Shown here in pieces: positions 41,123-46,789 of a stretch of 46,789 nucleotides of DNA. A program made the translations under genes and the position numbers. Position 1 is the first letter of the stretch. Every line of letters begins with the position of its first letter. The notes under the pieces are model-generated. The model was given only the letters and a program-made list of their open reading frames with translations, had not been told where the DNA came from and did not search any database. The stretch lies in NCBI GenBank assembly GCA_016209605.1, contig JACQVS010000125.1, positions 1-46,789 on the forward strand. Reading direction: 5' to 3'. Source of the DNA: Planctomycetota bacterium. GTDB lineage: Bacteria; Planctomycetota; UBA8108; JACQVS01.

Positions 41123-41718
41123 GGATGGCCTTTGGCGCCAGCTCCCGCTTTCAAAAGAAGCACCTTGTCCTCGCCGTCCATCTCTTCGAGGAGAACCTGC
41201 ACCCGGTCCTCGAACGAGGTGGTGATTTTCCTGCCGATGAAATCAGGGGCAATGGGCAGCTCCCGGTGGCCGCGGTCGATGAACACCGCGAGCTGAATGC
41301 ACTTGGGCCGGCCGAAGTCGGAGATTTGATCGATGGCGGCGCGCACGGTGCGCCCGGTGTAGAGGACGTCATCCACGAGGAGGATGCGGCAGCCCTCGAC
41401 GTTGAAGTTGATCTCCGTCCCAAGCACCTTCGGCTGGCTGAGCTGCAGGTGGTAGTCGTCGCGGTAAAGCGAGATGTCCAGCTCACCGAACTCCAGCTGG
41501 GGCATGGCGCTCTTGAAAGTCTCCCATAACCGGCGGGCCAGCGCTGACCCCCGCCGCTTGATGCCGATCAGGGCACAGCGCTCCTTCGGCCGGAGCGCCG
41601 AGCGGATCTCCTCCTTCCATACTTTGAAGGCGGAAGCGAAGTCCGCGGCGCTCAAGATCACGGAGGCGTGGGCCAATTGGGTTCCAGACAGATCCGAGGT
41701 CATATTACTTGCTTTCAT
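41119..41718 (-). CDS. pyrR: PyrR-type regulator/uracil phosphoribosyltransferase
   Basis: A 199-residue protein. The PRPP-binding motif '[20 protein letters not shown]' is intact. '[16 protein letters not shown]', '[11 protein letters not shown]' and '[21 protein letters not shown]' are PyrR blocks in order. PyrR controls pyr genes by binding mRNA and also has UPRT activity. In this operon only 22 nt separate it from mnmE, so no attenuator leader precedes it here; any regulation would act elsewhere or by another mode. ATG 41718 is taken; ATG 41703 is possible. Confidence 0.92.
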   Translation of the reverse strand: MKASNMTSDLSGTQLAHASVILSAADFASAFKVWKEEIRSALRPKERCALIGIKRRGSALARRLWETFKSAMPQLEFGELDISLYRDDYHLQLSQPKVLGTEINFNVEGCRILLVDDVLYTGRTVRAAIDQISDFGRPKCIQLAVFIDRGHRELPIAPDFIGRKITTSFEDRVQVLLEEMDGEDKVLLLKAGAGAKGHP

Positions 41719-41740
41719 TTTACTTTCATTGTAATCGGGG

Positions 41741-42970
41741 TCACCAGAGCTTGCCGAAGCATTTTATGAAAGCCTGGCGAATGACGTCAATATGCAGTTC
41801 GCCGGAACTTAACGACTCGAGCAGCCTCTCGAATCGCCGCAGCAAATCCTCGGTGAAGGGGAGCGGAGGAATTTCGACCCGCTCGGGCGGCCCCAGCCAG
41901 AGGCAGCGTATCATCTCCCGCAGCTCGGGGAGCCCGGCGCCGCTCTTGGCGGAGATGGAGAGGAGGGCCCCGGACGTAAGGGCTCGCGGGGAAGCGGGCT
42001 CCAGGTCCCCCTTGGTGCGCACCCGCAGGATCTGCGACTCGGGGAAGCGCTCCAGGAACGCCCGCTCCTCCGGGGAGGGCGGGCCTTCGTGATCCGACAG
42101 GTACAGCACCGCATCGCACGAGGCCGACCGGGCCAGCTCCATGCCCAGCCGCTCGACCGGGTCGGCGCTCTCCTCCCGCAGCCCGGCGCTGTCGATCAGC
42201 ACCACCGGGTAGCCGTGGATCTCGATCATTTCCTCGATCAAGTCCCGCGTCGTTCCAGGGAGCGGCGACACCACCACCCGTTCGCACGAGAGCAAGGCGT
42301 TGAAAAGCGTCGACTTGCCGGCGTTCGCCCGGCCGGCGATCAAGACCCGCAGCGGCGCTCCCAGGCGAATAGCCTCATTAGAGAAATTCAACATCTCGTC
42401 AAGCCGATCCCGCAACTCCGCGGCCGCCAGCTCCCCCTCCTCAACCGCTCGGAGCAGATCCCCCAGCCGGCGGCAGAGCGCCCCCTGGTGCTGCTTCAGG
42501 AAGTACCGCGCCGCTCTCGGAGTGTAGGCCTGGATGAGCCGCTCGTAGGCCTGGCGGCGGATGCAGTCCAGCGCCCCGATGCTTTCGGCCAGATCGAGGA
42601 TCTCGCCGGTGGAGCGGCGCGCCCCGCCGCGCTCGACGAAGGCCTCCATCACTTGCTCCGTGACCACGGCCCCGCCGTGGCAGGAGACCGTCCAGCCCGG
42701 CAAGCCCGACCAGGACTCCGAGGCCCGCAAGGGAGCGACCAGGACCTCGTCCACCGGCCTGCCGGCGGCATCGACCAGCACCCCCAGGCGCACTTCCCCG
42801 GCCTCCGGAAGGCAGCCGCGGCGCGGGCGAAAGCAGCGCTCCAGGGCCGCTCGGGCTCCGTCTCCGAACAGCTCGACCACGGCGATGCCGCCGGCTCCCG
42901 CCGCGGTGGCGCGATGGATGTTGAAGCGGGCCTGGAGGTCGGATTCCATGGGCGAGAGTTCCGGTTTCAT
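41741..42970 (-). CDS. mnmE: MnmE-like tRNA-modification GTPase, divergent
   Basis: A 409-residue protein with the MnmE layout: an N-terminal folate-binding-like domain (about 15-125, with 'GGIAVVELFG' and 'VSCHGG'), a helical domain, and an inserted G domain with G1 GRANAGKS (213-220), G2 GTTRD (239-243), G3 DSAG (260-263), TKGD instead of NKxD (319-322) and 'SAKSGAGL'. The C-terminus reads 'KCFGKLW', where the family normally ends in C-I-G-K; the essential Cys is kept but two extra residues follow. The first 25 residues are also much diverged. It is about 45 residues shorter than usual. ATG 42970 overlaps the coaX stop as ATGA. Confidence 0.8.
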   Translation of the reverse strand: MKPELSPMESDLQARFNIHRATAAGAGGIAVVELFGDGARAALERCFRPRRGCLPEAGEVRLGVLVDAAGRPVDEVLVAPLRASESWSGLPGWTVSCHGGAVVTEQVMEAFVERGGARRSTGEILDLAESIGALDCIRRQAYERLIQAYTPRAARYFLKQHQGALCRRLGDLLRAVEEGELAAAELRDRLDEMLNFSNEAIRLGAPLRVLIAGRANAGKSTLFNALLSCERVVVSPLPGTTRDLIEEMIEIHGYPVVLIDSAGLREESADPVERLGMELARSASCDAVLYLSDHEGPPSPEERAFLERFPESQILRVRTKGDLEPASPRALTSGALLSISAKSGAGLPELREMIRCLWLGPPERVEIPPLPFTEDLLRRFERLLESLSSGELHIDVIRQAFIKCFGKLW

Positions 42971-43722
42971 CGACCCGCGGCCGATGATTCCGGCCGGCTT
43001 TTTTCGTAAGCCAGCCACAATCCCTCGAGCACCAGGTCGGGCTCCACGAGGTCAATGCCCGCGAGGTGAGGGACGACGAGCGGCGCGTCGCCGCCGGTGG
43101 CGACCACGCGGAACGGCCACGGCAGCGATTTCCCGAGCTCCTTGAGGAGACGCTCGACGCCGCCGGCGGCCTGCCAGATCACGCCGTCGTTGATGGCCGT
43201 CCTGGTGTCGCCGGCCAGGCCGCCTTGCGGCGGCGCGAGCTCGAGCGGCGGCAGCCGCGGCGCCGCCTGGCAAAGGGCCGCCGCCGCCGTCGAGGCGCCG
43301 ATGCCGATCCAGCCGCCGAGGAACTCCCCCTGCGGCGAGCCGGCGTTGACGGTGAGGGCCGTCCCGAAATCCACCACCACCACCCCTTCCCCGGGGAAAT
43401 GATGGCCGGCGGCGAGGACCCCGAGCAGCCGGTCGATGCCGGTCTCCTCCGGCCGGCGGTAGCGGTTGGCCAGCGGGATGCGGAAGTCCCGCCCCGCCAC
43501 CCGCACCGGCTTGCCGAGGCCGGCGAGAGCCGCCTCCAGCCTGGGGAGGAGGACCGGATGGACGGATGCGACCAGGATTCCCTCCACGCTCGTGAAGCCG
43601 GCAAAGGTCTCGGGCTTGACGGGAACGCCGGCGAGAGGGAAATGGCGCCGCTCGACCATGCGGCCCTGGTCCAGCAAGGCCAGGCGCAAGGTGTTGTTGC
43701 CGAGGGCGACGGCGAGGATCAA
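42967..43722 (-). CDS. coaX: Type III pantothenate kinase (CoaX-like), first Asp missing
   Basis: A 251-residue ASKHA-fold kinase of coenzyme A synthesis. The start TTG 43722 is chosen because AAGG lies eight bases upstream and it places the start right before the phosphate-1 loop, as in the family; a TTG at 43770 would add 16 residues. Recognisable blocks: 'GIDRLLGVLAAGH', 'VVVVDFGTALTVNA' and 'FLGGWIGIGASTAAAAL', plus 'VVATGGDA'. The first block, normally (I/V)-D-x-G-N-T, reads 'AVALGNNT', so the conserved N-terminal Asp is Ala. Activity may be altered, or another pantothenate kinase may exist. Confidence 0.82.
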   Translation of the reverse strand: MILAVALGNNTLRLALLDQGRMVERRHFPLAGVPVKPETFAGFTSVEGILVASVHPVLLPRLEAALAGLGKPVRVAGRDFRIPLANRYRRPEETGIDRLLGVLAAGHHFPGEGVVVVDFGTALTVNAGSPQGEFLGGWIGIGASTAAAALCQAAPRLPPLELAPPQGGLAGDTRTAINDGVIWQAAGGVERLLKELGKSLPWPFRVVATGGDAPLVVPHLAGIDLVEPDLVLEGLWLAYEKSRPESSAAGR

Positions 43723-43822
43723 TTTAGATGCCTTTGATATGAACGCAAGAAACGGATTTCGTGATTCCAATTCAAAGGCTTTAAATTATCGTCTCGGGAG
43801 TCGGACGTCAAGGATGGCGAGA

Positions 43823-43872
43823 GTCCGTTGAATCTTGGCGCGTCGAAGACGCCGCGCCAAGATTCAACGGAC
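43823..43872 (-). terminator. Long intergenic inverted repeat after pilT
   Basis: A perfect 20-bp inverted repeat (43823-43842 and 43853-43872) with a 10-nt centre that itself can form GCGTC-GAA-GACGC. It begins one base after the pilT stop codon. No T-tract follows on the minus strand, so it is not a classic intrinsic terminator. It may stabilise the pilT mRNA end or be a dispersed palindromic element. Confidence 0.55.
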
Positions 43873-43873
43873 A

Positions 43874-44971
43874 TTAATAATTGAAGTTAAAGTCGGTGGA
43901 CATCGCCCCCTTGAAGATGCCCTTCAGGTCCATCTTCAGCTCGTCCGGGAAGTCGGAGGCCCCCAGGGCGTGTTCGAGGGAGATGAGGTCGTTTTGATAG
44001 AGCTTCTTCAAGGACTGGTTGTAGGTCTGGCAGCCGAAGTAATCCCCTTCCTTGATGGCGGTGTAAAGCTCGTGGGTCTTGCCCTCGGTCAGCAGGTCCT
44101 TGACGACGGGGGACTCGATCATCAGCTCGACCGCCGGAATGCGCCCCGGCTCGCTCTTCTTGGGGATCAGGCGCTGTGAAATGACGCCTTTCAAGATCAG
44201 CGACAACTGCAGGCGGATGAGGCCGTGCTGGTGCGGCGGGAAGTAGTTGATGATGCGCTCCACGGTTTGAGTGGCGTTGACCGTGTGCAGGGTGGCCATC
44301 ACCAGGTGGCCGGTCTCGGCGGCCGAGATGGCGGCCTCCATGGTCTCCTTGTCGCGCATCTCCCCGATGAGGATGACATCCGGGCTCTGGCGCACCGCGT
44401 ACTTCAAGGCGGTGAGGAAGGTCGGGGTGTCGATGCCGATCTCGCGCTGGTCGATGATCGAGCGCTTGTCCTTGAAGATGAACTCGACCGGATCCTCGAT
44501 GGTGAGGATGTGCTTGTTGAAGTTCTCGTTGATGTAATTGATCATGGCGGCCAGCGTCGTCGATTTGCCGCTGCCGGTGGTCCCGGTCACCAGGATCAAG
44601 CCGCGGTTTTCGCTGGCCAGGCTCTTGAGCACCTTCTCCGGCAGGTTGAGATCCTCGAACTTCGGGATGTTGCTCTGGATGTGCCGGAAGACGAAGGCGA
44701 TGGTTCCCTTCTGGCGGAAGATGTTGACTCGGAAGCGCCCGATCCCCGGCAGCTCGTAGGCCAGGTCGATGTCGGTGTGGTTGTGGAATCCTTCCTTCTT
44801 GGAGTCCTCGATGATTTCAAAGATCTCCAGCGAGTCCTGCGGGGTGATTTCGTCGGTGTCGAGGAAGTTGACGGCGCCATCGATGCGCAGGGAAGGAGGG
44901 CTGCCGACCTTGATGAAGAGGTCCGACGCCTTTTCAATCACCATCTTGCGCAGCATCTCGTGCAGTTCCAT
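43874..44971 (-). CDS. pilT: Type IV pilus retraction ATPase PilT
   Basis: A 365-residue secretion-superfamily ATPase. An N-terminal PAS-like domain (1-100, 'KASDLFIKVGSPPSLRIDG') precedes Walker A GTTGSGKST (130-138), the Asp box 'TIEDPVEF' (157-164), Walker B 'DVILIGEMRD' (198-207) and the His box 'GHLVMATLHT' (221-230). The C-terminus 'GCQTYNQSLKKLYQNDLISLEHALGASDFPDEL' is typical of PilT/PilU. It drives pilus retraction for twitching. GGAGAG precedes ATG 44971. Other pil genes are not in the window. The 180 nt between it and obgE hold no gene. Confidence 0.93.
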   Translation of the reverse strand: MELHEMLRKMVIEKASDLFIKVGSPPSLRIDGAVNFLDTDEITPQDSLEIFEIIEDSKKEGFHNHTDIDLAYELPGIGRFRVNIFRQKGTIAFVFRHIQSNIPKFEDLNLPEKVLKSLASENRGLILVTGTTGSGKSTTLAAMINYINENFNKHILTIEDPVEFIFKDKRSIIDQREIGIDTPTFLTALKYAVRQSPDVILIGEMRDKETMEAAISAAETGHLVMATLHTVNATQTVERIINYFPPHQHGLIRLQLSLILKGVISQRLIPKKSEPGRIPAVELMIESPVVKDLLTEGKTHELYTAIKEGDYFGCQTYNQSLKKLYQNDLISLEHALGASDFPDELKMDLKGIFKGAMSTDFNFNY

Positions 44972-45150
44972 GGGTACTCTCCAATACAGCAGGAAATTGA
45001 TTCTCAGAAATCCGTCTGTGTGACTGGACCCAAAAAACCGTGACTAGAATGAGTCCGTGGAAGTATACGATGGGTGGCCAAGCCCCGCGACCGCGGACCT
45101 GGAGCTCCATGAAGTTACCGGCCCCGAGGTTCAACGCCCAGATAAATTTT

Positions 45151-46242
45151 TCAGCCAGGCCGTTTCTTCCGCCGGAAGCTTGGGAGGAGGGGGCGCCTGG
45201 CGGTAATCGATGGAGAGATCGTAGGCCGCCTCTCCTTGACCATCGCCTCCATGGCGTGCAAGAACTCCTCGATGCCCATTCCGGTGACGGCGGAGAGGCC
45301 GAAGACCGGGACTCCCGTGGCCTCGCGGAATCGCTCCACCAGCCGCTCCGCCTCCGCTTCCGGCAGGAGGTCGCATTTCGAGAGCACCACCAGGCGCGGC
45401 TTCCTGCTCAGCGCCTCGTTGAAGCTGGCCAGCTCGGTCTCGATGATGCGAAACTTCTTCTCGAGCGCCTCCAGCTCGGGCTCTTCCACGGAAATCAAGT
45501 GCGCCAGCGCCTTGGTCCTTTCGAGATGGCGCAGGAACTCGGTCCCCAGGCCGCGCCCCAGGTGCGCGCCTTCGATGAGACCGGGGATGTCGGCGAACAC
45601 CAGGCGGTTCCAGCCGCCGATCTCGGCGAGGCCGAGGTTGGGATGGAGGGTGGTGAAGGGGTAGGCGGCGATCTTGGGGGTGGCGGCGGAAATCCTCGAC
45701 AGCAAGGTCGACTTGCCGGCATTGGGGAGGCCCACCAGGCCGACATCGGCCAGCAGCTTGAGCTCCAGGTAGAGCTTTTTCTCCTCGGCCGGGCCGCCTT
45801 CCTCGGCGATCCGCGGAGCCTGGATGACGGGGGTCGCGAACGCCCGGTTCCCCCTGCCGCCCTTGCCACCGCGGGCTACCAGGAGCCGCTGCCCCGGCCG
45901 CGACAGATCGGCGAGGATCGGGCCTTGCCGGGGATCCCGGCCGGGAAGAACCTCGCGGACCATGGTGCCGGCCGGCACCGCCAGGACCAGATCGCCGCCC
46001 TGCCTGCCGGTGCGGTTGGCCCCGGAGCCGCCCCGCCCCTTCTCCGCCTCGTATACCGAGCGGCGGGAAACGTCCACCAGCGTCGCCAGCTGAGGGTCGG
46101 CCAGGAGGATGACATTGCCGCCCTTCCCCCCGTCCCCCCCCTCCGGCCCCCCTCGCGGGACGTAGTTTTCACGCCGGAAGCTGATGCACCCCTTTCCTCC
46201 AGCGCCGCTTCGAACGAGGATGAAGGCTTCGTCGATGAACAT
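45151..46242 (-). CDS. obgE: GTPase Obg/CgtA
   Basis: A 363-residue ribosome-assembly GTPase. Residues 1-158 form the glycine-rich Obg fold ('SGAGGKGCISFRRENYVPRGGPEGGDGGKGG', 'ARGGKGGRGN'). The G domain has G1 GLPNAGKS (171-178), 'YPFTTLHPN', G3 DIPGLIEGA (218-226), SKCD in place of NKxD, and 'SAVTG'. ATG 46242 is fixed by homology (MFIDEA start), yet no ribosome site precedes it: the start lies immediately after the seven-T run of an intrinsic terminator. A short basic tail (SFRRKKRPG) replaces any C-terminal OCT domain. It follows rplU and rpmA, the usual gene order. Confidence 0.95.
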   Translation of the reverse strand: MFIDEAFILVRSGAGGKGCISFRRENYVPRGGPEGGDGGKGGNVILLADPQLATLVDVSRRSVYEAEKGRGGSGANRTGRQGGDLVLAVPAGTMVREVLPGRDPRQGPILADLSRPGQRLLVARGGKGGRGNRAFATPVIQAPRIAEEGGPAEEKKLYLELKLLADVGLVGLPNAGKSTLLSRISAATPKIAAYPFTTLHPNLGLAEIGGWNRLVFADIPGLIEGAHLGRGLGTEFLRHLERTKALAHLISVEEPELEALEKKFRIIETELASFNEALSRKPRLVVLSKCDLLPEAEAERLVERFREATGVPVFGLSAVTGMGIEEFLHAMEAMVKERRPTISPSITARRPLLPSFRRKKRPG

Positions 46243-46272
46243 AAAAAAAGCTGCTAGCCGAAGGCTAGCAGC
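46243..46272 (-). terminator. Intrinsic terminator abutting the obgE start codon
   Basis: On the minus strand GCTGCTAGCC-TTC-GGCTAGCAGC forms a perfect 10-bp stem (46250-46272) with a CUUCGG-type loop, followed by TTTTTTT (46243-46249) and then ATG 46242-46240 of obgE. It lies 21 nt after the rpmA stop. Confidence 0.88.
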
Positions 46273-46293
46273 CCATCGAATTCTGGTTTCCAA

Positions 46294-46554
46294 TCAGTTG
46301 GGGGACGGGACGGCGACCGGATAAACGCTCACGCGCCGGCGCGACTCGAACTGCACCCGCCCTTGAATCAGGGAAAAGACGCTGAAGTCGCGGGCCAGCT
46401 TGACGTTCCTGCCGGGATGGATGCAAGTGCCGCACTGCCGGACGATGATCTGGCCGGGCTTGACGATCTGGCCATCAAAAGCCTTGACGCCGCGGTACTG
46501 CGCATTGGAGTCCCGGCCGTTGCGAGTGGATCCTTGACCTTTCTTGTGTGCCAT
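46294..46554 (-). CDS. rpmA: 50S ribosomal protein L27
   Basis: An 86-residue protein starting '[19 protein letters not shown]', with '[35 protein letters not shown]' and the terminal beta strand '[16 protein letters not shown]', the complete L27 sequence pattern. The conserved N-terminal tail reaches the peptidyl-transferase centre. GAGAGGAACG precedes ATG 46554. It is followed by a terminator and by obgE. Confidence 0.97.
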   Translation of the reverse strand: MAHKKGQGSTRNGRDSNAQYRGVKAFDGQIVKPGQIIVRQCGTCIHPGRNVKLARDFSVFSLIQGRVQFESRRRVSVYPVAVPSPN

Positions 46555-46604
46555 GGGGCGTTCCTCTCTGTTTCTTGAATTCCTTGAAAGAACGGGATTC
46601 TTCC

Positions 46605-46641
46605 TCCGCAACTTCTCCGCAGAATGCGGAGAAGTTGCGGA
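46605..46641 (-). promoter_or_regulatory. 17-bp perfect hairpin between rplU and rpmA
   Basis: Arms 46605-46621 and 46625-46641 are exact reverse complements around a three-base loop (GAA on +, UUC in the transcript). It is located 50 nt before the rpmA start. No T-tract follows, so it may be a processing or leader structure rather than a terminator. Confidence 0.65.
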
Positions 46642-46650
46642 TAGCTCAGT

Positions 46651-46667
46651 TGCGGGCGAAGCCCGCA
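46651..46667 (-). promoter_or_regulatory. Second hairpin between rplU and rpmA
   Basis: TGCGGGC (46651-46657), GAA, GCCCGCA (46661-46667): a 7-bp perfect stem with the same three-base loop, 28 nt after the rplU stop. Confidence 0.55.
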
Positions 46668-46694
46668 TTATACCACTCGCCGAAAATAAACGAA

Positions 46695-46789
46695 TCAGTT
46701 CTCGATCTTCTCGATTTGGATGCGCAGGTAAGGCTGCCGGTGGCCGCGGCGATGGCGGACCCCCTTGCGGCGCCGGAAGAGGGTGGAAA
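46695..46789 (-). CDS. rplU: 50S ribosomal protein L21, C-terminal end only
   Basis: The minus-strand frame from the window edge reads '[29 protein letters not shown]' and stops at TGA (complement of 46695-46697). 'RRRKGxRxxxGHRQPYxxxxI' is the conserved L21 C-terminus. The remaining about 70 residues lie outside the window. The rplU-rpmA-obgE order is the usual one. Confidence 0.92.
   Translation of the reverse strand, partial: STLFRRRKGVRHRRGHRQPYLRIQIEKIEN

Overview
The window is about 46.8 kb of GC-rich bacterial chromosome. A PilT-type motor, a PstS lipoprotein and a large one-pass FHA/Ser-Thr kinase suggest a Gram-negative-type cell envelope. A secreted protein with a dockerin-like 'DANGDGGLDISDPIYILEF' motif is a style I associate mainly with Planctomycetota and some Acidobacteriota or Myxococcota. 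The phylum is an inference; no rRNA is present.

Layout. (1) 1-3.8 kb: the end of a DUF346 beta-propeller-type protein, then several small orphan membrane-anchored proteins and a long gene-poor stretch. (2) 3.8-18.5 kb: an integrated accessory element. It carries two tandem small-terminase-like HTH proteins, a tyrosine recombinase, an Xre regulator with paired operators, a ParB/Srx-DNA methyltransferase fusion interrupted by an intein, a small PnuC-like membrane protein, a large terminase, a helicase-type ATPase, and an ATGA-coupled operon (SpoVG-like, small protein, DUF2924, large serine recombinase, HTH). There are no portal, capsid or tail genes. Several element genes have leaders in which an upstream copy of an AACTCC motif pairs with the ribosome-binding site. 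(3) 18.5-22.1 kb: a pRiA4b ORF-3-like gene, tRNA-Asn(GTT) with its own promoter and terminator, and a sigma-54 activator. (4) 22.1-31.5 kb, minus strand: pstS-pstC-pstA-pstB2-pstB1-phoU-phoR-hpt-sppA, a phosphate uptake and sensing operon with two PstB ATPases whose motifs have decayed in a complementary way. (5) 31.7-38.3 kb: a 1398-residue FHA-Ser/Thr kinase with a large extracytoplasmic region, convergent with a low-complexity secreted protein. (6) 38.4-46.8 kb, minus strand: housekeeping genes rplU-rpmA-obgE-pilT-coaX-mnmE-pyrR-pyrB-pyrC-vanZ, many overlapping by 4 nt. Here pyrC lacks several catalytic residues, coaX lacks its first Asp, and obgE starts directly on the T-tract of an intrinsic terminator.

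The observations I rate highest are the PstB1/PstB2 pair, which looks like an asymmetric heterodimeric ATPase with one intact and one degenerate site; the covarying RBS-sequestering leader hairpins of the element; the intein with a GIY-YIG-like insert in the methyltransferase; and the degenerate dihydroorotase next to pyrB.

All family assignments are by eye from motifs. No database search was run.
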